Shown piece by piece: positions 53,477 to 61,614 of a stretch of 64,000 nucleotides of DNA. Source of the DNA: Xylanimicrobium pachnodae JCM 13526 = NBRC 107786. GTDB taxonomy: Bacteria; Actinomycetota; Actinomycetes; Actinomycetales; Cellulomonadaceae. The stretch's first letter is position 1. Each line of letters opens with the position of its first letter. The position numbers and the translations under genes were made by a program. A model generated the notes under the pieces. It was not told the DNA's origin. It saw nothing but the letters and a program-made list of their open reading frames with translations, and ran no database searches. The stretch spans positions 1 through 64,000 of the forward strand of contig BCWJ01000019.1 in assembly GCA_001592145.1 (NCBI GenBank), read 5' to 3'.

Positions 53477-53548
53477 GTCATCCTGCGCGAGCGCAGCGAG
53501 TCGCAGGACCCAGCACGCACTGGGTCCTGCGACTACGCGCAGGGTGAC
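53477..53548. repeat. REP-like palindrome and terminator between kgd and aldo/keto reductase
   Basis: Perfect 14-base inner arms (53500-53513 and 53520-53533) and near-perfect outer arms (53477-53489 and 53536-53548, one mismatch) fold into a two-step hairpin. The sequence CATCCTGCGCGAGCGCAGCG resembles short palindromes scattered in many Actinobacteria, from memory. It also ends both convergent genes. Confidence 0.6.
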
Positions 53549-53582
53549 GGGGGCGCAGGGTGACGGATCGCCGTCGGTCCTG

Positions 53583-54575
53583 TCACCAGCGGGGGTGGAT
53601 CGCCTCGCGGAAGTGGCGGTCGTACAGGTCCTTGACGTCGGAGCGGAACAGCGGCCCCAGGGTGGGGACGGACCCGGCCGCCGCGTTGAGGCGCGCCTGC
53701 TCGGGGCTGCGCGCACCCGGGATGACCGTCGAGACCCCAGGCTGCTGCCACACCCACGCGATCGCGGCCTGTGCGGGCGTGACGTCACCCGGCAGACCCG
53801 CGACGAGCGAGGCGAACTCGGCCGCGGCCGTCACGCCGGTCTCGTAGTCGACTCCCGAGAACGTCTCACCGACGTCGAATGCGGCACCCTCGCGGTTGTA
53901 GTTGCGGTGGTCGGACTTGTCGAACGTCGTCGCCTTGGTGTATCGCCCGGAGAGCAGGCCCGAGGCGAGCGGCACGCGCGCGATGACGCCCACGCCGGCG
54001 GCGGACGCCGCCGGGAGCACCTCCTCGATCGGCTTGAGGCGGAAGGCGTTGAGGATGATCTGCACGGTCGCGATGCCAGGGCGCTTGATCGCCTCCAGCG
54101 CCTCGGACACGGTCTCCACGCTCACGCCGTAGGCGGCGGTGACACCGTCGGCGACCAGGGTGTCGAGCGCGTCGTACACCTCCTGCGTCGAGTAGACGGC
54201 GGTGGGCGGGCAGTGGAGCTGCACCAGGTCGAGGGTGTCGACACCCAGGTTCGTGCGGGACCGGTCCGTCCACTCGCGGAAGTTGGCCAGCACGTAGTTC
54301 TCGGGGACCTGGTCCATGCGGCGGCCCATCTTGGTGGCCACGAAGATCCCGGCGTCCGGGTGGTCCTTGGCGAACGCCCCGACCGCACGCTCCGAACGGC
54401 CGTCACCGTAGACGTCCGCCGTGTCGTAGAAGGTCACACCGCTCTCCAGCGCCGCCTCGAGCACGGCACGCGAGTCGTCGTCGCTCACCTCGCCCCAGTC
54501 GGCGCCGAGCTGCCAGGTCCCCAGGCCGACGGCGGAGACGAGCCGGCCGGTGCGGCCAAGTACCTGCTGTTCCAT
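53583..54575 (-). CDS. Aldo/keto reductase
   Basis: NADPH-linked reductase. The catalytic tetrad is present as D in YDTADVYGDG (D and Y), K in FVATKMGRR, and H in LVQLHCPP. TIM-barrel of 330 residues from ATG 54575, where GGAGG is five bases upstream. The C-terminus carries the IPGARSPEQ cofactor motif. Substrate unknown. Convergent with kgd; divergent from the epimerase gene 73 bases away. Confidence 0.9.
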   Translation of the reverse strand: MEQQVLGRTGRLVSAVGLGTWQLGADWGEVSDDDSRAVLEAALESGVTFYDTADVYGDGRSERAVGAFAKDHPDAGIFVATKMGRRMDQVPENYVLANFREWTDRSRTNLGVDTLDLVQLHCPPTAVYSTQEVYDALDTLVADGVTAAYGVSVETVSEALEAIKRPGIATVQIILNAFRLKPIEEVLPAASAAGVGVIARVPLASGLLSGRYTKATTFDKSDHRNYNREGAAFDVGETFSGVDYETGVTAAAEFASLVAGLPGDVTPAQAAIAWVWQQPGVSTVIPGARSPEQARLNAAAGSVPTLGPLFRSDVKDLYDRHFREAIHPRW

Positions 54576-54636
54576 CGAGACCTCCAGTTCGACATCGGTG
54601 TTCACACAGTACGACGCGGTGGCCTGCGACGACGGA

Positions 54637-54642
54637 TACGGT
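54637..54642 (+). promoter_or_regulatory. -10-like hexamer before the epimerase gene
   Basis: TACGGT ends six bases before GTG 54649; probable leaderless start. Confidence 0.45.
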
Positions 54643-54648
54643 GTCCCT

Positions 54649-55569
54649 GTGACTTCTCACGCTGACGCATCCTTCGTCTCCGGAACCCAGTACGCCATCG
54701 AGCACGGCGAGCACCGAGCCGTCATTGCGGAAGTGGGCGCGATGGTCCGCGAGTACGCCGTGGGCGGGCGCGACGTCTTCGTGCCGTTCGGCACGGACGA
54801 GGTGGCGCCCGTGTTCAACGGGGCGGTGCTGCTGCCGTGGCCCAACCGCCTGCGCGACGGGGCGTACACGGTGGACGGCGTGACGTACGAGGTGGCCCAC
54901 ACCGAGCCCGACCGCGGGAACGCGCTGCACGGCCTGGCGTGCTGGACGCGCTGGACACTCGTCGAGCACGTGCCCGACGCCGTCACGCTGGAGCTGGCGC
55001 TCGTCCCGCAGAAGGGCTGGCCGTTCCAGCTCGTGAGCCGGGTGCGTTACGCACTCTCGGACGCCGGACTCGAGGTGAACGTCACCACCCGCAACGCGGG
55101 CGCCGGCACCGCCCCGTACGGCGTCGGCTTCCACCCCTGGCTGTCGGCGGCCGGGGCGGCGCTCGACGCGTGCACCGTGCGGCTGGACGCCGGGACGCAC
55201 GTCACGGTCGACGACCGCCTGCTGCCCACCGGGACCGAACCGGTCTCCGGTCAGTTCGACCTGCGTGCCGAGCGCCCCCTGGCCGGGCTGGACCTCGACG
55301 ACGCATGGCTCGACGTGACCCGGGACGCCGACGGCCTCTCGTGGTGCCGCCTGACGGCGCCTGACGGCCGGACCGCCGCCGTGTGGATGGACGAGTCGAT
55401 GGATACCTGGCAGGTGTGCTCGGCCAACCACATCCCGCACTTCGCCCGCGGCGGACTCGCCGCCGAGCCGATGAGCTGCTACGCCGACGCCTTCAACACG
55501 GGCGATCGCCTGGTTCGGCTCGCCCCCGGTGACGTCCACGAGGTGCGGTGGGGCGCCACACTGCTCTGA
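54649..55569 (+). CDS. Aldose 1-epimerase family protein
   Basis: Mutarotases interconvert sugar anomers. The 306-residue beta-sandwich has the substrate arginine in PWPNRLRDG, the histidines in GNALHGLACW and GVGFHPWLS, and a glutamate/aspartate-rich end with ADAFNTGDRL. Catalytic His and the C-terminal acidic residue appear retained. The sugar is unknown. Confidence 0.85.
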   Translation: MTSHADASFVSGTQYAIEHGEHRAVIAEVGAMVREYAVGGRDVFVPFGTDEVAPVFNGAVLLPWPNRLRDGAYTVDGVTYEVAHTEPDRGNALHGLACWTRWTLVEHVPDAVTLELALVPQKGWPFQLVSRVRYALSDAGLEVNVTTRNAGAGTAPYGVGFHPWLSAAGAALDACTVRLDAGTHVTVDDRLLPTGTEPVSGQFDLRAERPLAGLDLDDAWLDVTRDADGLSWCRLTAPDGRTAAVWMDESMDTWQVCSANHIPHFARGGLAAEPMSCYADAFNTGDRLVRLAPGDVHEVRWGATLL

Positions 55570-55645
55570 ATCCCCCGCCGGACGGCACCCGGCAGGCAAG
55601 AATGGGCGCGCAGACGGTTCGGGCAGGCTAGCGAGGAGTGAGGCC

Positions 55646-56242
55646 GTGGCGGTACGCGAGACGCGCATCTGCGTCGTCGGCGACGAGCTGAGCGTGGGCG
55701 TGGGTGACGCACGCGCGCTGGGCTGGGTGGGCCGGGTCATGGCCCGCTCACACTTCGAGCGACCCACGATGCACTTCACCTTGGCCATGCCGGGTGAGTC
55801 GACGTCGAGCCTGGGTGAGCGCTGGAAGGTGGAGGCGTTCCCCCGGTTCGACCCCGAGGCGGAGAACCGCCTGGTCGTCGCGCTCGGGCGGCACGACGTC
55901 CACCAGGGCCTGTCGATCGCACGGTCCCGGCTCAACCTCGCGAACGTCCTCGACGAGGCCGCATCGGCCCAGGTGGCCACGTTCGTCGTCGGACCGCCTC
56001 CCGGACGGCCCGAGGATGCCGCAGCGATCGAGGACCTCTCGGACGCGTTCGCCGACGTCGCCTCGCGGCGCCGGGTGCCGTACGTGGACACGTACACGCC
56101 GCTCGCCCACCACGAGCAGTGGCTGTCCGACCTGGCGCAGAACGCTTCCCTGTACCCGGGGCAGGCCGGCTACGGCCTGATGGCGTGGCTGGTGCTGCAC
56201 ACGGGCTGGCACGCCTGGCTCGGGCTTCCCGCACAGGAGTAG
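55646..56242 (+). CDS. Degenerate SGNH/GDSL-hydrolase fold protein
   Basis: The 198 residues align with actinobacterial SGNH esterases (ARALGWVGRVMAR, NLANVLDEA, QAGYGLMAWLVLHTGWH) but the catalytic signatures are altered: block I reads GDELSVG where GDSL is expected (Ser to Glu), block III reads GRHD instead of GxND, and the block V DxxH is replaced by NASLYP. The fold is therefore probably kept without esterase activity. GTG 55646, GAGGAG upstream. Role unknown, possibly binding. Confidence 0.7.
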   Translation: MAVRETRICVVGDELSVGVGDARALGWVGRVMARSHFERPTMHFTLAMPGESTSSLGERWKVEAFPRFDPEAENRLVVALGRHDVHQGLSIARSRLNLANVLDEAASAQVATFVVGPPPGRPEDAAAIEDLSDAFADVASRRRVPYVDTYTPLAHHEQWLSDLAQNASLYPGQAGYGLMAWLVLHTGWHAWLGLPAQE

Positions 56243-56316
56243 CCGCCGGTTCTCGGGCAGTCGCACGGCTGTGGGATCATGAACCGTTATCCGTCCACCA
56301 TCTTGTGGGAGCAGTC

Positions 56317-56391
56317 ATGAGCAAGCGCGGTCGCAAGCGTCGGGCCCGGAAGGGCAACGGCGCAAACCACGGCAAGCGTCCCAACGCCTGA
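56317..56391 (+). CDS. Ribosomal protein bL37 (24 residues)
   Basis: ATG 56317 with GGGAG nine bases upstream encodes MSKRGRKRRARKGNGANHGK plus RPNA. It matches the 24-residue basic protein bL37 seen in mycobacterial ribosome structures and conserved in Actinobacteria, including the ANHGKRPN end. Too short for most gene finders. It has its own strong terminator downstream. Confidence 0.8.
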   Translation: MSKRGRKRRARKGNGANHGKRPNA

Positions 56392-56486
56392 GGCGTAGGT
56401 GAAGCGCAGGGTGAGGGCCGACGAAGGAGGCACTCGCCCGTAGCGGAACCGCAGCCTCAGGCGTTCAGCAACACCGCTGAGGCGTA

Positions 56487-56525
56487 GACGAAGGCCGCGA
56501 CCCCTGAGGGGTCGCGGCCTTCGTC
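56487..56525. terminator. Strong bidirectional terminator between bL37 and rsrA
   Basis: Perfect 18-base arms (56487-56504 and 56508-56525) around a three-base loop; ends convergent transcripts from bL37 and the rsrA-sigR operon. Confidence 0.85.
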
Positions 56526-56548
56526 CTGTCCGGGCTGGCTCGGTGCGC

Positions 56549-56815
56549 TCAGTCCGTCGTCTGGACGATGAGCGCGGTGCGGATCCGTAGCCGCAACGCC
56601 TCGGGTGCGCGTTCGGCGCACGAGCGGCGCACGAGCCGTTTGACGAGCTCTTCCGCGCTGAGCTCGGCCAGGCAGGGGGCGCAGTGCGCCAGGTGGTCAC
56701 GCATGTGCTGCTCGTCGGCTGCCGTCATCTCCGAGTCGAGGAACTCGTAGAGGTGGATGATCGCGTGCTCGCACTCGTCCTGGCCACCGACGTCGTGCGG
56801 GATCGGCTCGCTCAA
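56549..56815 (-). CDS. rsrA: Zinc-containing redox-sensing anti-sigma factor RsrA
   Basis: RsrA holds SigR inactive until thiol oxidation releases zinc. The 88-residue product has the ZAS motif HLAHCAPC (HxxxCxxC) preceded by [15 protein letters not shown] with the first zinc-site cysteine. The start is a TTG at 56815 that overlaps the sigR stop (TTGA) and has AGGAGGT six bases upstream. Downstream of sigR as in Streptomyces and Mycobacterium. Confidence 0.9.
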   Translation of the reverse strand: MSEPIPHDVGGQDECEHAIIHLYEFLDSEMTAADEQHMRDHLAHCAPCLAELSAEELVKRLVRRSCAERAPEALRLRIRTALIVQTTD

Positions 56816-57486
56816 CTGGCACCTCCTGGGGCTGCGTCGCCTGCCGTGATGAGGCCTCGCCCGACGGCGTAGTCGGCGAGGAGGGCACGAAGCTGCTTGC
56901 GTCCGCGGTGCAGTCGGGACATCACCGTCCCGATCGGCGTACCCATGATCTCGGCGATCTCCTTGTAGGGGAACCCTTCGACGTCCGCGTAGTAGACGAC
57001 CATGCGGCGGTCCTCCGGCAGGGATGCCAGGGCGCGCTTGACGTCGGAGTCCGGCAGGTGGTCCAGCGCCTCGACCTCGGCGGAGCGCAGGCCCTGGGAG
57101 GTGTGGGACGCGGCGCGCGCGATCTGCCAGTCCTCGACGTCCTCCGCCTGGGACTGCTGCGGCTCGCGCTGCTTCTTGCGGTAGTTGTTGATGAAGGTGT
57201 TCGTCAGGATCCGGTACAGCCATGCCTTGAGGTTGGTGCCCGGCCGGTACTGGTGGAACGCGGCGAACGCCTTCGCGAACGTCTCCTGCACCAGGTCTTC
57301 CGCGTCGGCGGGGTTGCGGGTCATGCGCAGGGCTGCCGAGTAGAGCTGGTCGAGGTGCGCGAGCGCGTCGCGTTCGAACCGGGCGGCGCGCTGCGCGGCC
57401 GACTCGTCCTGCGGGGCGCGTTCGGTCGAGTCGTCGCCGATCTCGTCGACGGGGTGCTCGTCGCTGGCGCTGTGCTCGTCGCTCAT
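56812..57486 (-). CDS. sigR: ECF sigma factor SigR/SigH (thiol-oxidative stress)
   Basis: Directs thioredoxin and mycothiol genes under disulfide stress. The ATG at 57486 gives 224 residues: region 2 with [20 protein letters not shown] and the DNA-melting [17 protein letters not shown], and region 4 with [25 protein letters not shown]. rsrA overlaps its stop. The upstream frame stays open for 57 more codons to an ATG at 57657 (see 57487-57657) and there is an autoregulatory promoter at 57667-57693. No good ribosome binding site before 57486. Confidence 0.93.
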   Translation of the reverse strand: MSDEHSASDEHPVDEIGDDSTERAPQDESAAQRAARFERDALAHLDQLYSAALRMTRNPADAEDLVQETFAKAFAAFHQYRPGTNLKAWLYRILTNTFINNYRKKQREPQQSQAEDVEDWQIARAASHTSQGLRSAEVEALDHLPDSDVKRALASLPEDRRMVVYYADVEGFPYKEIAEIMGTPIGTVMSRLHRGRKQLRALLADYAVGRGLITAGDAAPGGAS

Positions 57487-57657
57487 CGCGCTTGAGCCTA
57501 GTCCCTGCGCCACGGCCGCTCCCGGCGCCAGGCGCACCGTTGGCCAGGCCGCGGTCGGCGCGGTGGGCGCGAGCCGGGTCACCTGGGTCGGGAGCGCGAA
57601 CAGCGGTACGTCCTCCACGCGGGAGGTCGAGGTCGGGGGGCACGGTGCGTAGGACAT
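57487..57657 (-). other. In-frame extension of sigR from an upstream ATG (possible longer isoform)
   Basis: The frame upstream of the sigR ATG is open from an ATG at 57657, adding 57 residues beginning [17 protein letters not shown]. The candidate SigR promoter would start transcription within a few bases of this codon, so stress-induced mRNA could be read leaderlessly from it. In Streptomyces coelicolor a longer, unstable SigR isoform with a roughly 55-residue extension is made this way; here the same design is inferred, not shown. Confidence 0.55.
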
Positions 57658-57666
57658 CACCGGGGG

Positions 57667-57693
57667 AACGCCCGCACCGGCGCAAACCATTCC
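57667..57693 (-). promoter_or_regulatory. SigR-dependent autoregulatory promoter
   Basis: On the minus strand GGAAT (57689-57693) is followed after 19 bases by GTT (57667-57669), matching the SigR/SigH consensus GGAAT-N18/19-GTT. Predicted initiation lies near 57660, just before the upstream ATG at 57657. Confidence 0.7.
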
Positions 57694-57773
57694 CGGCGAC
57701 GGCGGACGACGTGGGGACGCCGCGCAGTGACGCGCCGGATGCACGCGGGGCGCCCCGGTGGAAAGGTGGACGC

Positions 57774-58238
57774 ATGCTGCTGCGTCGCGTCGCCCGCCCC
57801 CTGCTGGCCATCCCGTTCGTGTACGACGGCGTCCAGGCCGCCCGGCATCCCGCCGAGCATGTCGCGGCCGCGCGCCCCCTCACGGACCAGGTCACCGACC
57901 GGCTCGGGGTCCGCCGTCTCACGGACCAGCAGCTCACGTGGGCGGTACGCGCGCACGGCGGCCTGACCGCGGCGCTGGGCGTCGCCCTGGGGGCCGGGTT
58001 CTTCCCGCGGCTGGCCGCGCTCGACCTGGCCGCGCTGACCGCGCCGCTCGCGGTCGTGCACCAGCCGTTCACGACCCGCGGGCCACAGAGGGCCGAGAAG
58101 ACCGTGCGGTTCGTGCGCGCCGCGGGCTACGTGGGCGCCGCGCTCCTTGCGGGCGTCGACACCGAGGGCCGGCCGGGCGTGGCGTGGCGCGTGAGCGAGG
58201 CCCGCAAGAAGGCGGCCGCCCACGGCGACGCGGCCTGA
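57774..58238 (+). CDS. DoxX-like integral membrane protein
   Basis: A 154-residue protein with about four hydrophobic segments ([67 protein letters not shown]), consistent with the DoxX family. DoxX-like proteins have been linked to oxidative defence; location next to sigR is suggestive but the two are divergent. ATG 57774 has a weak GGTGG upstream. Confidence 0.7.
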   Translation: MLLRRVARPLLAIPFVYDGVQAARHPAEHVAAARPLTDQVTDRLGVRRLTDQQLTWAVRAHGGLTAALGVALGAGFFPRLAALDLAALTAPLAVVHQPFTTRGPQRAEKTVRFVRAAGYVGAALLAGVDTEGRPGVAWRVSEARKKAAAHGDAA

Positions 58239-58282
58239 GACCTCGCCCTGACACGCCCCGGCGGCGCCCGGACCCGGGCCGA

Positions 58283-58288
58283 TACCCT
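58283..58288 (+). promoter_or_regulatory. -10-like hexamer before aroA
   Basis: TACCCT ends seven bases before the aroA ATG; the intervening G run is the only ribosome-binding-like sequence and is too close. Probable leaderless transcript. Confidence 0.4.
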
Positions 58289-58295
58289 GGGGGCC

Positions 58296-59603
58296 ATGAC
58301 GTCGACCTCCCCCGCCGCGCCGGTGCCTGCCGCCCATTGGGCGGCGCCGCTCGCCACCGGCCCGCTGGCCGCCCGCGTCGAGATCCCCGGATCGAAGTCG
58401 CTGACCAACCGGCTGCTGGTGCTCGCGGCGCTCGCCGACGGGTCCGGTGTGCTGCGCGGGGCGCTGCGCTCGCGGGACGCGGACCTCATGATCGGGGCGC
58501 TGCGCGCCCTGGGGGTGACGGTCGCCGAAGGTGACGACCCGTCGACCCTGAACGTGACGCCCGGGCCGCTGCGCGGAGACGTCGACGTCGACTGTGGCCT
58601 GGCGGGCACGGTCATGCGGTTCCTACCGCCGGTCGCGGCGCTGGCCGACGGTCCTGTCCGGTTCGACGGCGACCCGCACGCGCGGGTGCGGCCCATGCTC
58701 CCGGTGCTCGCGGCACTGCGCGCGCTGGGCGTCGACATCACGGGGCCCGGTGACGCCTTCCCCACGCACCTGCCGTTCACGGTCGGTGGGCACGGTGCGC
58801 TGCGCGGCGGCGCCGTGGACGTGGACGCCTCGGCGTCGTCCCAGTTCGTCTCCGGGCTGCTGCTGGCCGCGGCCCGGTTCGAGGACGGGCTGACGCTGCG
58901 CCACATCGGCACCACGCTGCCCTCCCTGCCGCACATCGAGATGACGGTGGCGGCCCTGCGCGAGGCCGGCGTCGTCGTCGACGACTCCCGGGACGGCATC
59001 TGGGTGGTGCAGCCGGGCCCGATCGCCGCACGGGACGTGCGCGTCGAGCCCGACCTGTCCAACGCGGCCCCGTTCCTCGCGGCGGCGCTCGTCGCGGGCG
59101 GTTCCGTGTCCGTGCCGGGCTGGCCGGCGACGACGACGCAGCCGGGCGCCCTGGTCCCCGAGCTGCTGGAACGCCTGGGCGGCCGCGCGACGCTGGCCGA
59201 CGGCGTGCTCACCGTCACGGGCGACGGCACGGTGCGCGGCGTGGACCTGGACCTGCACGCGGCGGGTGAGCTGGCGCCGACGTTCGCGGCGCTCGCCGCG
59301 CTGGCCGACTCCCCCAGCCGCCTGCGCGGCATCGCCCACCTGCGCGGTCACGAGACCGACCGGCTCGCGGCCCTGGCCACGGAGATCACCCGGCTGGGCG
59401 GGCAGGCGGAGGAGACGCGCGACGGGCTGGTGATCACCCCGCGGCCCCTGCACGGCGGGGTGTGGCACTCGTACGCGGACCACCGCATGGCCACGTCGGG
59501 CGCTCTGATCGGGCTGCGCGTGCCCGGGGTGCAGGTGGAGGACGTCGAGACCACGTCCAAGACGCTGCCCGGGTTCACCGGCATGTGGGCGTCGATCCTG
59601 TGA
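58296..59603 (+). CDS. aroA: 3-Phosphoshikimate 1-carboxyvinyltransferase (EPSP synthase)
   Basis: Shikimate pathway step joining PEP and shikimate-3-phosphate. [17 protein letters not shown] at the N-terminus, the [15 protein letters not shown] phosphoenolpyruvate loop, [14 protein letters not shown] and the C-terminal [15 protein letters not shown] are intact. Length 435. Typical actinobacterial arrangement with rsgA 25 bases downstream. Confidence 0.95.
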   Translation: MTSTSPAAPVPAAHWAAPLATGPLAARVEIPGSKSLTNRLLVLAALADGSGVLRGALRSRDADLMIGALRALGVTVAEGDDPSTLNVTPGPLRGDVDVDCGLAGTVMRFLPPVAALADGPVRFDGDPHARVRPMLPVLAALRALGVDITGPGDAFPTHLPFTVGGHGALRGGAVDVDASASSQFVSGLLLAAARFEDGLTLRHIGTTLPSLPHIEMTVAALREAGVVVDDSRDGIWVVQPGPIAARDVRVEPDLSNAAPFLAAALVAGGSVSVPGWPATTTQPGALVPELLERLGGRATLADGVLTVTGDGTVRGVDLDLHAAGELAPTFAALAALADSPSRLRGIAHLRGHETDRLAALATEITRLGGQAEETRDGLVITPRPLHGGVWHSYADHRMATSGALIGLRVPGVQVEDVETTSKTLPGFTGMWASIL

Positions 59604-59628
59604 CCCCGATGGCGCGGGCGGCGCGCTG

Positions 59629-60723
59629 ATGGCCCGCCGGAGCCGCGACGAGCACGAGGCGTACGGACGCCCGTCCAAGCGCGGCACCCGCCCGCGCACC
59701 AAGCAGCGTCCGGAACACGCGGACGCGCTGCCCGGGTTCGTCACGGCGGTGGACCGCGGCCGGTACACCCTGCTGCTCGACGAGGGTGGCCCGCGCGAGC
59801 GCGTCGTCGTGGCCATGAAGGCGCGCGAGCTGTCCCGCACCCGCGTCGTCGTCGGGGACCGCGTCGACGTCGTCGGCGACACGTCGGGCGAACGGGACAC
59901 GCTCGCGCGCATCGTGCGGATCGCGGAGCGCACCTCGGTGCTGCGGCGCACGGCTGACGACACGGACCCGTACGAGCGCATCGTGGTTGCGAACGCCGAC
60001 CAGCTGGTCATCGTCACGGCGCTCGCGCAGCCCGAGCCACGCACCGGCATGATCGACCGCGCCGCCGTCGCCGCGTACGACGCCGGGATGGACGTGCTGC
60101 TGTGCCTGACGAAGGCGGACCTGGCGCCCGCCGACGAGCTGCGCGGGCTGTACGAGCCGTTGGGCGTGCAGGTGGTGGTGACCCGGCCCGCGGCAGACGC
60201 CGACGAGGCGGCGGGCGGGCGCGCGCTGGACCCCGGCACGGTCGAGGACGTGCGCGCCCTGCTGCGCGGACGGGTTTCGGTGCTGCTGGGCCACTCCGGG
60301 GTGGGCAAGTCGACCCTGGTCAACGCGCTGGTGCCGGGGGCGCGGCGGGCGACCGGGCACGTCAACGACGTCACGGGGCGCGGGCGGCACACCTCGACGT
60401 CGGCCGTGGCGCTGCGGCTGCCGGACGCGGACGGCACGGGCGCCGAGGGCTGGGTGGTGGACACCCCGGGCGTGCGGTCACTCGGGCTGGCGCACGTCCG
60501 GGTGGACCACGTGCTCGCCGCGTTCGAGGACCTCGACGAGGCGGCCACGGCGTGCCCGCGCGGGTGCACCCACCTGGAGGGTGCTCCGGACTGCGCGCTG
60601 GACGACTGGCTCGCCGCGACACCCGACGGCGACGTGCGCGCCGCGCGGGCCGCCCGCCTGGCGAGCTTCCGGCGCGTGCTCGCCTCGCGGACAGGCGCCA
60701 CGGGAGCCCCGACGGCGGGCTAA
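59629..60723 (+). CDS. rsgA: Ribosome small subunit-dependent GTPase A
   Basis: Circularly permuted GTPase that helps mature the 30S subunit. G-motifs in permuted order: LCLTKADLAP (G4), GHSGVGKSTLVNAL (G1), GRGRHTST (G2 region), VVDTPGVRSLGL (G3). The N-terminal OB fold and a C-terminal Cys/His zinc-binding region (CPRGCTHLEGAPDC) complete 364 residues. It ends 115 bases before the cobalamin riboswitch. Confidence 0.93.
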   Translation: MARRSRDEHEAYGRPSKRGTRPRTKQRPEHADALPGFVTAVDRGRYTLLLDEGGPRERVVVAMKARELSRTRVVVGDRVDVVGDTSGERDTLARIVRIAERTSVLRRTADDTDPYERIVVANADQLVIVTALAQPEPRTGMIDRAAVAAYDAGMDVLLCLTKADLAPADELRGLYEPLGVQVVVTRPAADADEAAGGRALDPGTVEDVRALLRGRVSVLLGHSGVGKSTLVNALVPGARRATGHVNDVTGRGRHTSTSAVALRLPDADGTGAEGWVVDTPGVRSLGLAHVRVDHVLAAFEDLDEAATACPRGCTHLEGAPDCALDDWLAATPDGDVRAARAARLASFRRVLASRTGATGAPTAG

Positions 60724-60837
60724 GGTCTCCCCCGGCCCACGAAGGTGCCCTCCCCTGCATCGGCCCCGGGACACCCGTTCCGGCATCGTGCGGGGCAGCG
60801 CCATCTGCGAACAACCGCGCCATCGGCGTCGGCTCGC

Positions 60838-60950
60838 AGGCATACGGTGGCCACGTCGAGGCGGGAGAATCCGGTGCGAACCCGGAGCTGACCCGCAACC
60901 GTATGGTGCGCGAGCGCCGAGCCGGACCGCCGCCTGGACGAAGCACGGAG
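60838..60950 (+). promoter_or_regulatory. Cobalamin (adenosylcobalamin) riboswitch
   Basis: The conserved core is clear: GCGGGAGAAT-CCGGTGCGAA, then CCCGGAGCTGACCCGCAACC at 60860-60900, and a B12-box-like GAGCCGGACCGCCGCCTGG near 60918-60936. The aptamer fits the class with a GGxxGA-type arm. The gap 60724-61038 has no gene. It controls the lipoprotein-EcfT-EcfA operon and implies repression when B12 is plentiful. Exact edges are approximate. Confidence 0.85.
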
Positions 60951-60980
60951 CACATCACCTGTCGCGGACTGCGGGTGGGC

Positions 60981-61002
60981 AGCGCCACCGTCCGGTGGCG
61001 CT
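60981..61002 (+). terminator. Hairpin in the riboswitch expression platform
   Basis: Nine-base perfect stem AGCGCCACC/GGTGGCGCT with a GTCC loop lies between the aptamer and the lipoprotein start, 36 bases before the ATG. It could act as terminator or mask the ribosome binding site AGGAGG at 61029-61034; no T run follows. Confidence 0.5.
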
Positions 61003-61038
61003 CCTGGTCGTGGCCGCACCCACGCCCCAGGAGGCACC

Positions 61039-61614
61039 ATGTCGCCGAATCGTCCCGCCCGCACGCTGCGCACCCGCGCGCTCGGCGCGCTCGCTGCCGC
61101 GAGCGCCGCACTCCTCTTGCTCGGTGCCTGCTCCGACAGCGGCTCGGACAGCGGCTCGGACGGCGGTACCCAGGGCGGTGCGACGACGACGGAGCCGACG
61201 GCCGCGGCCACCGGGTCGCCCACGACCCCCGCCTCGGCCGAGGACTGCACGGACGCGGGCCAGGTGTGGCTGGTGGTGGCGGCCGAGGACGGCAGCCCGC
61301 TAGCCGACGAGTGCGTGGGCACGCCCGCCACGGGCACGGCCGCGCTGGAGGCTGCGGGCCTGGACGTGACGCGTGACGCGAGCGGGTTCATCTGCGCGAT
61401 CGGTGGGGAGCCGGCGCGGTGCCCGGCGTCGTTCGACGGCAAGTTCTGGCAGTACTACACCGCCACCCCGGGCGGTGAGTGGGCCTTCGCGTCGGTGGGG
61501 TCGGACGAGGCCGTGCCTGCCCCGGGCAGCATCGAGGGCTGGTGCTACGGCGAGTCCTGCACCCCGCCCGAGGTGGCCGGGGTCACGGCGCCCACCGCGA
61601 CCCCGTCGAGCTGA
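61039..61614 (+). CDS. DUF4430-like lipoprotein, candidate cobalamin/cobalt-binding component
   Basis: A 191-residue exported lipoprotein: signal peptide ending in lipobox LLGAC with C31, a Ser/Asp/Gly repeat linker (SDSGSDSGSDGG), a Thr/Ala-rich segment to about 65, then a domain with FWQYYTATPGGEWAFASVGSD that resembles DUF4430, the fold related to the transcobalamin C-terminal domain. Immediately downstream of a cobalamin riboswitch and followed by an ECF transporter, so a surface B12-binding role is likely but inferred. ATG 61039 has AGGAGG upstream. Confidence 0.75.
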   Translation: MSPNRPARTLRTRALGALAAASAALLLLGACSDSGSDSGSDGGTQGGATTTEPTAAATGSPTTPASAEDCTDAGQVWLVVAAEDGSPLADECVGTPATGTAALEAAGLDVTRDASGFICAIGGEPARCPASFDGKFWQYYTATPGGEWAFASVGSDEAVPAPGSIEGWCYGESCTPPEVAGVTAPTATPSS

